A DNA stretch of 64,000 nucleotides from Corynebacterium sp. MSK008 (GTDB taxonomy: Bacteria > Actinomycetota > Actinomycetes > Mycobacteriales > Mycobacteriaceae): the NCBI RefSeq assembly GCF_030232585.1, contig NZ_JASPJX010000012.1, positions 22,406-86,405 on the forward strand, read 5' to 3'. The position numbers and the translations under genes are program-made. This document shows, one piece after another, positions 33,510 to 42,453 of the stretch. The notes under the pieces are model-generated. The model was given only the letters and a program-made list of their open reading frames with translations, had not been told where the DNA came from and did not search any database. The first letter of the stretch is position 1; each line of letters begins with the position of its first letter.

Positions 33510-34520
33510 CTACAGTACGTCCCGGAAATCTGCTCCGCCCGCGTAGCCCCGCGGCGGGATGTTCTGCTGGCGCTCGGGCGCGCGTTTGATCGGTGCCGGA
33601 CGCTCGATCGGTTCTGCACCGATGCTGCTGGCGGGACCGATGGACGTCGGCGCTTCAATCGGGCCGGAGGCTTCCTCATCGTCCAGATCCATCCAGTCGG
33701 GGCGTTCGCGCTTTTTCTTGCGGTCGTTCCAACGACAGAACTGAAAGGCCATCTCCACCAGCAGGCAGATGGAGATCGCCAGCGCCACCATGGAAAACGG
33801 GTCCTGTCCCGGCGTCATCACCGCAGCAAAAATGAAAATGCCCACGATGATCACGCGCCGTTTGCCTTTGACATGCTCGTAACGCAGCACGCCCAACAGG
33901 TTGAGCATGATGATGATCAGCGGTACTTCGAAGCTGACGCCGAAGATGACGACGAGCGCGAGGAGGAAGTTGTAGTACTCCCCGCCTGTCAGCGCGGCGA
34001 CCTGGAACTCGCTGCCGATGGTCATCAGCACGTACAAACCCTGATCCAGCACAAAGTACGCCAGCAGCGCGCCGGAGACGAACAGCACTACCGCGATGGT
34101 GACGAAGATAAACGTGTAGCGGCGCTCGTTTTTGTGCAGGCCCGGGGTGATGAAGTTCCAGATCTGCATCAGCCACACCGGCGATGCGAGTACGAGCCCG
34201 GCGAGCGCGCCGACTTTCAGGCGCAGCATGAACATCTCAAACGGGTTGGTAGCCAGGAGTCGGCATTCGCCGTCGCCGGTGAAATCCGCCCGGAGCTCGG
34301 ACGGCAGGTTGCAGTAGGGGCCGCGGATGATCTCGCCGAGCGGCATCGTGCGCGGCGGGGCGGTCTGGTACCAGATGAACCCGATGATGGTGCCGACCAC
34401 GATGGCGGCGAGCGAGATGATGACGCGGCGGCGCAGCTCCTGGAGGTGCTCCACCAGCGACATCTCACCGGTCGGGTTCTTCTGCTTCTTCGGCCTCTTG
34501 GGGGGTTTCGTACGTGCCAT
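33510..34520 (-). CDS. tatC: Sec-independent translocase subunit TatC
   Basis: A 336-residue TatC with six membrane helices between about residues 33 and 250 and the twin-arginine-binding cytoplasmic N terminus (EMSLVEHLQELRRRVIISL, containing the conserved HLxELRRR). TatC recognises RR signal peptides and with TatA exports folded proteins. The N terminus carries a Lys/Pro-rich extension and the C terminus a long hydrophilic, Pro-rich tail (about 265-336), both common in actinobacteria. It starts 9 nt after the tatA stop; helY follows 5 nt later, so tatA-tatC-helY is a tight unit. Confidence 0.95.
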   Translation of the reverse strand: MARTKPPKRPKKQKNPTGEMSLVEHLQELRRRVIISLAAIVVGTIIGFIWYQTAPPRTMPLGEIIRGPYCNLPSELRADFTGDGECRLLATNPFEMFMLRLKVGALAGLVLASPVWLMQIWNFITPGLHKNERRYTFIFVTIAVVLFVSGALLAYFVLDQGLYVLMTIGSEFQVAALTGGEYYNFLLALVVIFGVSFEVPLIIIMLNLLGVLRYEHVKGKRRVIIVGIFIFAAVMTPGQDPFSMVALAISICLLVEMAFQFCRWNDRKKKRERPDWMDLDDEEASGPIEAPTSIGPASSIGAEPIERPAPIKRAPERQQNIPPRGYAGGADFRDVL

Positions 34521-34529
34521 CAGGCAGAT

Positions 34530-34793
34530 TTAGCGAGGGTTGTTCTCCGGACGCTCCCAGAAGTCCGCCTCCTGGGCGGCGCTACGGGTCTCCTGCGCTG
34601 GTGCAGCGTCGATCTGACGCTGCTGCGACGGGGCTTGCGCCTCGTCTTCGTTGCGCATCTCCTTGACCTCGGACTTGAAGATGCGTGCGGAGCGACCCAT
34701 GGAACGCGCCAAGTCCGGCAGCTTGTTCGCGCCGAACAGCAGCAGCACGAGGAAGATGACGATGATGAGCTCGGTCCATCCAATATTTGGCAT
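34530..34793 (-). CDS. tatA: Twin-arginine translocase subunit TatA
   Basis: An 87-residue TatA: short N-terminal segment, one membrane helix (about 6-22, [21 protein letters not shown]) and an amphipathic helix ([18 protein letters not shown]), followed by a Gln/Ala-rich hydrophilic tail. TatA oligomers form the translocation path. I start at ATG 34793 (MPNIGW), preceded by GGAAAGGA, not in the longer frame that runs back into pafC. It lies 35 nt downstream of pafC on the same strand. Confidence 0.95.
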   Translation of the reverse strand: MPNIGWTELIIVIFLVLLLFGANKLPDLARSMGRSARIFKSEVKEMRNEDEAQAPSQQRQIDAAPAQETRSAAQEADFWERPENNPR

Positions 34794-34828
34794 GGGTTGT
34801 CCTTTCCGAAAACGGTCTAACGCGCAGA

Positions 34829-35779
34829 TTAGTCTAACGCTTCGAGTGCGCGTTGCACGCGGGACATGGCTTCGCCGGCGAGACCTGCGGGTGCGACGAT
34901 GCGCACCCGGTCCGCCTGGCTTAGGCAGAAGCGCACCAGCCAGTCCTCGCTGCCGTAGCGCATTGTGGCGGGGATCCACTGTCCTGGCGATTCAGCGTCT
35001 TCCGGAGTTTCTTCTAGCTCGATCTCCCAGTAGTCCGCCAGCCACGTGGCTTCCGGGTGGATCAGCAATTTCGCTTGTGCTCGGTCAGCCATGCCGAACG
35101 GGTCTGCGGGATCGAAGTCGGTGTCGAAGTCGGTGCCGGGGGTCTCCGAAGGAACGTCGAGAAGCTCGGCGTGTTGAATCCTGTCCAACCGGAACGTACG
35201 CATCTCTCCGTGCTGCGCGGCGTGGAGGTAGGTGGAGCCGGACTGGTGGAACAAGCTCGCGGGATCGACCTCGCGCTCGGTGACGGCATCAGAGGACGCC
35301 GAGTAGTACGTGATGCGCAGCTTGCGCTTGGTCGCAAGCGCTTCTGCGACGGTGCCGGCAACGCCCGCCTCACCGGTGTGCTCCGCGTCGCCCACCGCCT
35401 GCGACTTGGTTACTGCGCGAATTTTTTCAGCGGCGGTGCGCACGGCGCGGCCGTCCACAAGCCCCGGCATTGTTTCCAGGGAATCCAGCAGGATCAACAG
35501 CGCGCTGGCTTCCGCGGGCGACAGGCGCAGCGGCGTGGTCATCCCCTGGTCGTCTTTGATGTTGACGCCCTTCCAGGAGTACTCCAAGTCGATCATCTCG
35601 CCCGGCCCGGTGCCCACGCCGGAGAGAAACAGCAGCTCGAAATCGTCGCGCACCTGCATCGGGTCCGCGCCCAGGTCGCGGGCGATCTCCATCGGGGTCA
35701 GCCCCGGGTGGTTCGAGGAATAGGCCAGCAGGTTGAGCAGGCGCACCACGCGCTCTTGGCGCTTGAAGTCCACAGCCAT
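34829..35779 (-). CDS. pafC: WYL-domain regulator PafC
   Basis: A 316-residue member of the PafBC pair: N-terminal winged helix (about 1-70, [28 protein letters not shown]), WCX-type segments and a WYL domain (about 145-230, [20 protein letters not shown]). In mycobacteria PafB and PafC form a heterodimer that activates DNA-damage genes independently of LexA, with the WYL domain sensing single-stranded DNA or a related ligand. The start is ATG 35779, sharing one base with the pafB stop (TGATG), so the two are coupled. A longer open frame passing through this gene to 36538 is a shadow of pafB. Confidence 0.9.
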   Translation of the reverse strand: MAVDFKRQERVVRLLNLLAYSSNHPGLTPMEIARDLGADPMQVRDDFELLFLSGVGTGPGEMIDLEYSWKGVNIKDDQGMTTPLRLSPAEASALLILLDSLETMPGLVDGRAVRTAAEKIRAVTKSQAVGDAEHTGEAGVAGTVAEALATKRKLRITYYSASSDAVTEREVDPASLFHQSGSTYLHAAQHGEMRTFRLDRIQHAELLDVPSETPGTDFDTDFDPADPFGMADRAQAKLLIHPEATWLADYWEIELEETPEDAESPGQWIPATMRYGSEDWLVRFCLSQADRVRIVAPAGLAGEAMSRVQRALEALD

Positions 35780-36747
35780 CAGTTCTCCCCTCCCAGCGCG
35801 GCGCGCAGCAGCTTGACGACGTCCTCGCGGACCTCCGACGGTTCCACCGCGACCACGCTTCCGGCGAGGCTGGCGATGGTGCGCACCGCCCAGTCGCGGT
35901 CCACGCCACGCAGCGTGATGGTGTCGGTGGCGCCTCCCGTGCCTGCATCTCCACCCGCGCCGACTTTGGAGGCGCGGGTGCCGCGCTGGGCGAGTTCTTC
36001 GCCGGTGCCGTGGGTGACGGTGACGGTGGCGTCGATAAGTTCGCCGCGAAGTGTTTCCTCCACCAGTGCCTGCAGGTCGCCCGCGCGCTCGTGGAACGCG
36101 TCCGAGTGGCGCACCTTCTTCAACTTGGAGATCTTTTTCAGGCGGAACACGCGCACGTCGTCGCGGTCGATGTCGTAGCCGACGAAGTAGGCGCGGTTGT
36201 TCAGAGACACCACGCCCCATGGGTCGGCCACGCGGCGCTCCGGGTCCTTGCCGGGCGCGCGGACGAAGTCGAAGGAGATGCGCTGCTTGGCCTGCACGCA
36301 CTTCACGATGGCGCGCAGCGTGTCGGGGCGCAGCTGGAAGATGTCGTTGGACACGCTCATCAGCGCCGGCGCTTCCATGGAACGCGTCGCCCCGGAGGCG
36401 GCGAGCTTGGTCCAGCCGGAGCGGGCGAACTCGCCGAGCGAGCCCGGCTTGCTCAGGTCCGCGGCAAGGCCCACCACGGAGGCCTCCTCGGCGGTGAGGT
36501 CCACGGCCGGCAGCTCGTAGAGGTCCTTGACCACCCACACTTCGCCGTCCTGGTAGCGCGCGGGCACGCCGAGGTCGCGCAGCTCGCGCACGTCGCGCTC
36601 AATCAGGTGTGTGGCGGCGTCGCGGGTGCGGCCGCCGTAGCCGTCCACGTGCTTTTGTACCCAGGCCACGTCGCGTTTTGCGGGCGAGGCCAGCAAGGCA
36701 AACGTGAGCCCGACTTGGCGCACGACCATGTCGTTGTCGTTGGTCAC
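35779..36747 (-). CDS. pafB: WYL-domain regulator PafB
   Basis: A 322-residue partner of PafC with the same architecture: winged helix (about 5-75, WVQKHVDGYGGRTRDAATHLIERDV), WYL core (about 140-215, ISFDFVRAPGKDPERRVADP with YFVGYDIDRDDVRVFRL) and a WCX tail with a Gly-rich insert near 270. The start is either ATG-type 36747 or an internal Met at 36729; the former is 6 nt after the pafA stop. Despite the name, PafB is a transcription factor; the link to pupylation is gene order. Confidence 0.9.
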   Translation of the reverse strand: MTNDNDMVVRQVGLTFALLASPAKRDVAWVQKHVDGYGGRTRDAATHLIERDVRELRDLGVPARYQDGEVWVVKDLYELPAVDLTAEEASVVGLAADLSKPGSLGEFARSGWTKLAASGATRSMEAPALMSVSNDIFQLRPDTLRAIVKCVQAKQRISFDFVRAPGKDPERRVADPWGVVSLNNRAYFVGYDIDRDDVRVFRLKKISKLKKVRHSDAFHERAGDLQALVEETLRGELIDATVTVTHGTGEELAQRGTRASKVGAGGDAGTGGATDTITLRGVDRDWAVRTIASLAGSVVAVEPSEVREDVVKLLRAALGGEN

Positions 36748-36753
36748 CGCGAC

Positions 36754-38172
36754 CTACCCTTCTGCAGCTTCCTGCGCCCGCACCCAACTGATCAGGTCGG
36801 CCGCGGCGTCGTCCGCGGTGGCGAACGGGTCCTGCAGCTCCACCGTGCGGGGTTCCGGGCGGTTGACCTTCAAATGCACCCAGTCGACATTATGCGCAAG
36901 GCCCCGCTCGCGCACGGCGGAAAGGAACTCGCCGCGGATGGCTGCTCGCGTGGTCTCCGGTGCGTTGTCCACCGCCTCCTCGATGTCCGTGTCCTCGATC
37001 CAGCGCGCCGCCAACCCCTTGCGCTCGAGCAGGTAGAACAGGCCGCGCTCTGGGTTGATGTCGTGGTACGTCAGGTCGATCTGGGCGAGCTTCGGGTGGT
37101 CCCAGCCGCAGCCGAGACGGTCCTTGAACTGGGTGAGCAGCTTGCGCTTGATCACCCAGTCGATCTCCGTGTCCACACCCGAGAAATCCTGCGTGGCAAT
37201 GGCGTCGAGCACCCGGGACCATAGGTCCACCACCCGCGCCATCTCCTCGTTCGGCGTACCTTCGTCCGGGCGCTGCTTCAGCCAGCGCTTCGCCGCGTCG
37301 AGGGTGCGCTGCTGCACCTCGAGAGCGGTGACGGTGCCGCCCGCTGCAAGGGTGAGTTCGGTAGCACCCGTGGGGTCGGCGGCGATGTCGCGGATGTGCG
37401 CAATCGGATCCGCCAGTTCCATGTCCGGCAGGTCGAAGCCGGCCTCCAGCATCTCGATAACCAGCAGCATCGAGCCGACCTTCAGCGCGAAGGTGGGCTC
37501 GGACATGTTGGAGTCGCCCACGATCACGTGCATGCGGCGGAAGCGGTGGGAATCCCCGTGCGGCTCGTCGCGGGTGTTGATGATCGGCCGGGTGCGCGTG
37601 GTGGCCGACGAGACTCCCTCCCACACCTGGTCCGCGCGCTGGGAGATGACGAACGTGTCCCCCGCGATCTTGCCGGCGCCGCAGATCAGCTGGCGCGTGA
37701 TCAGAAACGGCAGCAGTTGCTGGCCGAAGGACTTCAGCGCGAGTTCGCGGCTGATCAGGTAGTTCTCGTGTGCGCCGTAGGAGTTCCCGCGCGAATCCAC
37801 GTTGTTTTTGAACAGGTAGGTCGAGCCCGTAAACCCGTCGTTACGCAGCGCCTCGTCGCACTGTTGCGACAACCGGTGGAAGATCCGCTCCCCCGCCTTG
37901 TCGTAGGCCAGAAGCTGGCTCAGCGAGTCACACTCCGCGGTCGCGTACTCCGGGTGCGAGCCCACATCCAGGTACAAACGCGAGGCGTTGGCGGTGAACA
38001 CATTCGAACTGCGGTGCTGCGCGACCACCGGACGGAACAGGTAGCGCGCCACCTCCTCGGGCGTGAGCACCTGGCGTGAGCCGTCGTAGGCGGCCACGCC
38101 GAACTCCGTTTCCACGCCCATCACTCGGCGCGGGTAGCTGATTGTCAGCTTACTGCCCGCCCTTCTGCACAA
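36754..38172 (-). CDS. pafA: Pup-protein ligase PafA
   Basis: Glutamine-synthetase-like ligase joining the C-terminal Glu of deamidated Pup to substrate lysines, using ATP. Visible are VMGVETEFGV with the metal-binding Glu, LYLDVGSHPEYATAE with the catalytic Asp, NNVDSRGNSYGAHENYL and RADQVWEGVSS. The annotated 472-residue frame opens with a TTG at 38172 inside pup; the homologous region begins at about residue 14 (YPRRVMG), so the real start may be a CTG near 38148 or another non-ATG codon just after the pup stop at 38150. This is the least certain start in the cluster. Order on the strand: dop, pup, pafA, pafB, pafC. Confidence 0.93.
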   Translation of the reverse strand: MCRRAGSKLTISYPRRVMGVETEFGVAAYDGSRQVLTPEEVARYLFRPVVAQHRSSNVFTANASRLYLDVGSHPEYATAECDSLSQLLAYDKAGERIFHRLSQQCDEALRNDGFTGSTYLFKNNVDSRGNSYGAHENYLISRELALKSFGQQLLPFLITRQLICGAGKIAGDTFVISQRADQVWEGVSSATTRTRPIINTRDEPHGDSHRFRRMHVIVGDSNMSEPTFALKVGSMLLVIEMLEAGFDLPDMELADPIAHIRDIAADPTGATELTLAAGGTVTALEVQQRTLDAAKRWLKQRPDEGTPNEEMARVVDLWSRVLDAIATQDFSGVDTEIDWVIKRKLLTQFKDRLGCGWDHPKLAQIDLTYHDINPERGLFYLLERKGLAARWIEDTDIEEAVDNAPETTRAAIRGEFLSAVRERGLAHNVDWVHLKVNRPEPRTVELQDPFATADDAAADLISWVRAQEAAEG

Positions 38173-38341
38173 ACGACTTCACAAACTCCTCAGAGTTGGT
38201 GTCCAGCAGCGCGTCAATTTCGTCGAGCAGGTCGTCGGCGCCGGAGGTGTTGATCTGGGCCTGGCCGGCAGATTCCGCGGCGATGTCCTCGCCGTGGTTG
38301 TCCCCACCGCCACCGGAAGCGTGTGTCTGTTGCGTAGCCAT
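38150..38341 (-). CDS. pup: Prokaryotic ubiquitin-like protein Pup
   Basis: A 63-residue, mostly disordered Pup. The N-terminal half is Gly/Ala/Gln-rich; residues about 35-56 (DDLLDEIDALLDTN and SEEFVKSFVQ) form the helix that binds the Arc/Mpa coiled coil; the protein ends KGGQ, so Dop must deamidate the last Gln to Glu before ligation. TAAGGT ends exactly 7 nt before the ATG, giving it a leaderless promoter of its own between dop and pafA. The pafA reading frame overlaps its end. No prcB or prcA follows, unlike mycobacteria. Confidence 0.97.
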   Translation of the reverse strand: MATQQTHASGGGGDNHGEDIAAESAGQAQINTSGADDLLDEIDALLDTNSEEFVKSFVQKGGQ

Positions 38342-38351
38342 AGATGCAACC

Positions 38352-39851
38352 TTAGCGCTCTGGGGCCAGCCCCAGGCCGGAAAGCAGCGCGCGTGTTGTC
38401 GCGGAGTTTTCGATTAACTCCCCCACGTCCGCTTTCGTGTGGCTGCCCAGCAGGTCCAGCGGCACCCGGTAGAGTTGCCCGTCCACGGTGAACAGCATGG
38501 ACTGCCAGTTCGAGGCCGTTAAGTCTTCTGCGAACTTCTCGCCCGCACGCCCCCGGAAGTAGGCGCGGGTGTCCTCCGGCGGGTGCACCGCAGCTTCCGC
38601 GATTTCCTCGGCGCTGACCATTGTGCGCATCGCTCCCTTGCGCACCAGCGCGTGATACAGGGAGGTCTCGGGGTCGATGTCCGCGTACTGCAGGTCAATC
38701 GCCTGCAGCTTCGCCTGGGTTGCGCCGCGCTGCTCAAAGCGGCGCACCAGCGCCCACTTCGCGGTCCAATCCAGCCGGTCGGCGGTGGAGAGCGGGTCGC
38801 GCTCAAGATCGTCGAGGACCTCGCCCCACAGTGTGAGCACTTGACTATCGACGTCGCTCCGCCCCTCACACCTTCTCCTATATTCCCGGAGGATGGAGAT
38901 CGCGGTCAACCTTTGGCCGTCGAGAAGCTCGAGCTCGTATTGCAGCGTGGGGTCGTGGCTGACCGCCTTGATCTCCTTGACCGGGTTTTTCAGGCGCAGG
39001 TCCGAGAAATCCACTCCGGCCTCGATCGCGTCGAGCACGAGCGAGGTCATGCCGAGTTTGAGGAAATTGGAGAATTGGCTCATGTTCGCGTCACCCACGA
39101 TGACGTGCAGGCGGCGGAAGTCCTCCTCCGGTGCGTGTGGCTCGTCGCGCGTGTTCACGATGCCGCGGTTGAGCGTGGTCTCCAGCGAAACCTCCTGCTC
39201 GAAGTAGTCCGCGCGCTGCGAGATTTGAAAGCCCGGTGTCTCTGACTCCTGGCCGATGCCCACACGGCCCGCGCCGATGATGACCTGGCGTGTGACGAAA
39301 AACGGGATCAGCGCCTGGGTGAGGTTTTCGAAGTTGGTGTGGCGCGAGTACAGGTAGTTTTCGTGGCTGCCGTAGGAACGGCCCTTGCCGTCGACGTTGT
39401 TCTTGTAGAACTTCAGCGGCGGGCACGGCTCGTGCTTGGCCAGCACGGAGACCTGTTGCTCCCACAGCTCGCGGATGCACGCGGCGGCGTCGTTGAGGAC
39501 GATGTCGCCGGCCGCGTCGTAAACCATCGCGTCAAACGCGTTCGAGCACTCCGGGCTGGAATATTCGGGGTGCCCGTGGTCGACGTAGTAGCGCGCGCCG
39601 TTGGTGGTGACCACGTTGGCCACCCCGATCGCGTTCGCGTCGACGACCGGCACGCTGCGGTAGCGCTGTAGGTCGAAGCCGCGGGTGTCCTTCAGCGGCG
39701 CCTCTTCCGCGTAATCCCAGCGGGTGCGGGCCTGTGTGCGCAGCGCTGCGTACGCGACCACCGCGTGCGTGGAGGTGACCAGCGGGCTGATCTGCGGGTT
39801 GTCTGGGCAGGTGATGCCGTACTCCGTCTCGGTTCCCATGTAACGCGTCAT
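38352..39851 (-). CDS. dop: Deamidase/depupylase Dop
   Basis: A 499-residue paralogue of PafA. It opens MTRYMGTETEYGITCPD and keeps the nucleophile region YYVDHGHPEYSSPE (Asp of YVDHGHPE) and NNVDGKGRSYGSHENYL. The segment ARTRWDYAEEAPLKDTRGF corresponds to the Dop loop that separates Dop from PafA. It converts Pup-Gln to Pup-Glu and removes Pup from substrates. TAGGCT ends 8 nt before ATG 39851. It is divergent from the interrupted POT gene, whose promoter lies in the 66 bp between. Confidence 0.95.
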   Translation of the reverse strand: MTRYMGTETEYGITCPDNPQISPLVTSTHAVVAYAALRTQARTRWDYAEEAPLKDTRGFDLQRYRSVPVVDANAIGVANVVTTNGARYYVDHGHPEYSSPECSNAFDAMVYDAAGDIVLNDAAACIRELWEQQVSVLAKHEPCPPLKFYKNNVDGKGRSYGSHENYLYSRHTNFENLTQALIPFFVTRQVIIGAGRVGIGQESETPGFQISQRADYFEQEVSLETTLNRGIVNTRDEPHAPEEDFRRLHVIVGDANMSQFSNFLKLGMTSLVLDAIEAGVDFSDLRLKNPVKEIKAVSHDPTLQYELELLDGQRLTAISILREYRRRCEGRSDVDSQVLTLWGEVLDDLERDPLSTADRLDWTAKWALVRRFEQRGATQAKLQAIDLQYADIDPETSLYHALVRKGAMRTMVSAEEIAEAAVHPPEDTRAYFRGRAGEKFAEDLTASNWQSMLFTVDGQLYRVPLDLLGSHTKADVGELIENSATTRALLSGLGLAPER

Positions 39852-39917
39852 AGGTGACGAGCCTACAGGCGTGCCCTTGTTTGGAAGATAATGCGATGAC
39901 TCGTATTTTATTTAGTT

Positions 39918-41402
39918 ATGACTTCCCTACCACGCTACGGTGTGTCCGCGCCAGAAAACGAGCGCAAATTCTTCGGCCAGCCCTAGGGGCTGGCCAACCT
40001 TTTCGGCATTGAGCTGTGGGAGCGATTCAGCTTCTACGGCATGCAGGCGCTTTTGGCGTACTACATGTACCACTCGACCACCGAGGGCGGCCTGGGCATG
40101 GACGAGTCCACCGCACTGAGCCTGGTCGGCGCCTACGACGGCTTCGTCTACATGATGGCGCTCGTCGCCTCCTTCGTGGGCGACCGCATTCTCGGCGCGG
40201 AGCGCACCCTGTTCTACTCGGCGATCCTGGTCATGGTGGGCCACTGCGTACTTGCGCTCGTTCCGGGCGCAACAGGCCTGGCCATCGGCCTGGTGTGCAT
40301 CGGCATCGGCTCCGGCGGCGTGAAGACGGCGACCCAGGTGGTGCTCGGCGACCTGTACACCCGCGAAGACCCGGGCCGCGACGCAGGCTTTTCCATCTTC
40401 TACATGTCCGTCAACATCGGCGGCCTGCTTGGCCCCGCAATCACGGGCTGGGTGTGGGGCATGGCCGGCTTCCACTGGGGCTTCGGCCTCACCGCCATCG
40501 GCATGGCAATCGGTTTGGTGCAGTACGCGCTTATGCGCAAGTCCACCATCGGCGCGGCCGGCTCCGAGGTGCCCAACCCGCTGCCGCGCTCGAAGTGGGC
40601 TCCCGTTGGTTTCGGTGCGCTGGCAGTCGCCGCGATCATCGTCGCTCTGCTCACCACGGGCATTCTGCCGCTGGACATGCTGAGCTGGGTCGTCTTCGCC
40701 ATCGCCCTTGCCGCGACAGTGATTCTGCTGTGGGAGATGTTCGCCTCCGACAAGGTCACCGCTCACGAGAAGTCGCGCCTGACCGGCTACATCCCGCTGC
40801 TCGCCGGTTCCGTGGCCTTCTTCGCCATCTTCCAGTCCCAGTTCACCGTGGTGGCGCTGTACACCGACCAGCGTGCGAACCTGGACTTCTTCTGGACTGA
40901 GCTCGAGCCCGCGCAGGTGCAGTCCTTCAACCCGTTGTTCATCATCATCTTCGCGCCGGTCTTCGCCGCCATGTGGACGAAACTCGGCGAGCGCCAGTGG
41001 GCCTCTGCGACGAAGTTCGGCGTGGCCAACATCATCATCGGCTTGTCGCTGTTCATCTTCCTGCCGTACGTGGGCAAGGGCGAAAACTCCACCCCGCTTG
41101 CGGTGCTGGTGCTGATCCTGTTCCTGTTCACCATGGGCGAGCTGCTGCTCTCCCCGGTCGGCAACTCGCTGGCCACCAAGGTCGCCCCGGTGGCGTTCAA
41201 GTCGCGCCTGTTCGCGGTGTGGCTGATGTCGGTGTCCATGGGCACCGCGCTGTCCGGCGTGCTCGGCTCGCTGTACAACCCGAACGACGCTGCTGCAGAG
41301 CGCACCTTCTTCCTCACTCTGTCCGCGGCCACCATCGTGCTCGGGTTGGTCCTCATCGCGATCAGCCGCTGGGTCGTGCGCAAGTTTGGGGACGTGCGCT
41401 AG
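39918..41402 (+). pseudogene. POT-family peptide:proton symporter interrupted by an amber codon
   Basis: Read from ATG 39918 the frame encodes MTSLPRYGVSAPENERKFF and then meets TAG at 39984-39986, after which the same frame continues GLANLFGIELWERFSFYGMQ and runs open to 41402 as a normal POT/PTR2 transporter with about 12-14 membrane segments (453 residues from ATG 40041). The ExxERF motif for proton coupling (ELWERF, 40011-40028) lies between the stop and the next ATG, so restarting at 40041 would lose an essential helix. The nonsense codon is the only defect seen. The amber sits in the 3-nt loop of a perfect 9-bp inverted repeat (39975-39983 with 39987-39995). Either a recent pseudogene, a readthrough gene, or a sequencing error. 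Confidence 0.8.
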
Positions 41403-41423
41403 GCGGAGCTTGCGTCGCAAAGC

Positions 41424-41494
41424 TAAAGCTCGTTATTCGCACATCGTTAATCGCCTCTCAGAGAGCAAAAACGAGGTGCAGGTAACGAGCTTTA
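41424..41494. repeat. 12-bp inverted repeat around a 47-nt spacer
   Basis: TAAAGCTCGTTA at 41424-41435 and its exact complement at 41483-41494, in the gap between the convergent POT and pdxS genes. The spacer includes CTCTCAGAGAG, a local palindrome. It might terminate either gene but lacks a T-tract. Confidence 0.6.
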
Positions 41495-41507
41495 CGCGTT
41501 TCGAGGC

Positions 41508-42383
41508 CTACCAGCCGCGCTCGGCCAGGCGGTGCGGCGCGGGAAGGTCGGCGACGTTGATGCCCACCATCGCCTCGCCCAGGCCGCGGGAAGCTTCGGT
41601 GACCACCGCGATGTCGTTCCAGTGCTTGGTGGCCTTGACCACGGCCTTCGCGCGGGCCTCCGGGTTGCCGGACTTGAAGATGCCGGAGCCGACGAAGACA
41701 CCGTCAGCGCCGAGCTCCATCATGAACGCGGCATCCGCCGGAGTGGACACGCCGCCGGCGACCAACAGCGGCACCGGCAGCTTGCCGTTCTCCGCCACCT
41801 GCGCGACCAGCTCGTACGGCGCCTGCAGCTCCTTGGCGGCGACGTAGAGCTCGTCGCGGTTGTTGGCCCAGATCGCCTGCAGCGCGGCGATCTCGCTGGT
41901 GATCTTGCGGATGTGCTTGGTGGCCTCGGAGACGTCGCCGGTGCCGGCCTCGCCTTTGGAACGGATCATGGACGCGCCCTCGTTGATGCGGCGCAGCGCC
42001 TCGCCCAGGTTGGTCGCGCCGCAGACGAACGGCACGGAAAAGCCGCGCTTATCAATGTGGTTGACGTAGTCCGCGGGGCTGAGCACCTCGGACTCGTCGA
42101 TGTAGTCCACGCCCAGGTGCTCGAGAATCTTCGCCTCCACCACGTGGCCGATGCGGGCCTTGGCCATCACCGGGATGTCGACGGTGTCGATGATGCCCTC
42201 GATAAGGTCCGGGTCGGACATGCGGGCCACACCGCCCTGGGCGCGGATATCGGCAGGCACGCGCTCCAGCGCCATGACTGCGGACGCGCCTGCGTCCTCG
42301 GCGATCTTGGCCTGCTCGGGCGTGACCACGTCCATGATCACGCCGCCAATGAATTTCTGGTTCAACTGTTCTGCCTTAGACAT
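41508..42383 (-). CDS. pdxS: Pyridoxal 5'-phosphate synthase subunit PdxS
   Basis: A 291-residue (beta/alpha)8-barrel that builds PLP from ribose 5-phosphate, glyceraldehyde 3-phosphate and ammonia. Catalytic lysines are K75 ([10 protein letters not shown]) and K143 ([11 protein letters not shown]), and [18 protein letters not shown] and FVGSGIFKS bind phosphate. The ammonia normally comes from the glutaminase PdxT, but no pdxT follows; the next gene downstream is the convergent POT gene. It starts at ATG 42383 and is divergent from pdxR, which presumably controls it through the shared 70-bp region. Confidence 0.96.
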   Translation of the reverse strand: MSKAEQLNQKFIGGVIMDVVTPEQAKIAEDAGASAVMALERVPADIRAQGGVARMSDPDLIEGIIDTVDIPVMAKARIGHVVEAKILEHLGVDYIDESEVLSPADYVNHIDKRGFSVPFVCGATNLGEALRRINEGASMIRSKGEAGTGDVSEATKHIRKITSEIAALQAIWANNRDELYVAAKELQAPYELVAQVAENGKLPVPLLVAGGVSTPADAAFMMELGADGVFVGSGIFKSGNPEARAKAVVKATKHWNDIAVVTEASRGLGEAMVGINVADLPAPHRLAERGW

Positions 42384-42402
42384 ACCGCTTAGTCTGCCCC
42401 GG

Positions 42403-42453
42403 CAACTGGTAGATTCCAAGTGCCAGTTCCATTTAGTTTCTTTGGACCAGTTG
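42403..42453. promoter_or_regulatory. Candidate PdxR binding sites between pdxS and pdxR
   Basis: CAACTGG at 42403-42409, CCAGTT at 42423-42428 and CCAGTTG at 42447-42453 are three copies of one heptamer, the first inverted relative to the others, in the 70-bp divergent region. MocR-type regulators such as PdxR typically bind spaced repeats at their own promoter. Confidence 0.5.

Noticed and set aside
35780..36538. Extension of the pafC frame upstream to 36538
   Set aside because: The extra 250 codons are a shadow of pafB; the pafC start is fixed by homology and the TGATG overlap.
38150..38352. Search for prcB/prcA between pup and pafA
   Set aside because: pup and pafA overlap; there is no room and no beta-subunit-like sequence anywhere in the window.
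40041..41402. Treating the POT gene as an intact 453-residue protein starting at ATG 40041
   Set aside because: It would lack the ExxERF motif and most of the first helix, and has no ribosome site or -10 box at that ATG.
39927..41420. A 497-codon minus-strand frame opposite the POT gene, tempting because the POT frame is interrupted
   Set aside because: Composition is His/Glu/Arg-rich antisense of membrane helices; the plus strand encodes recognisable transporter sequence on both sides of the stop.
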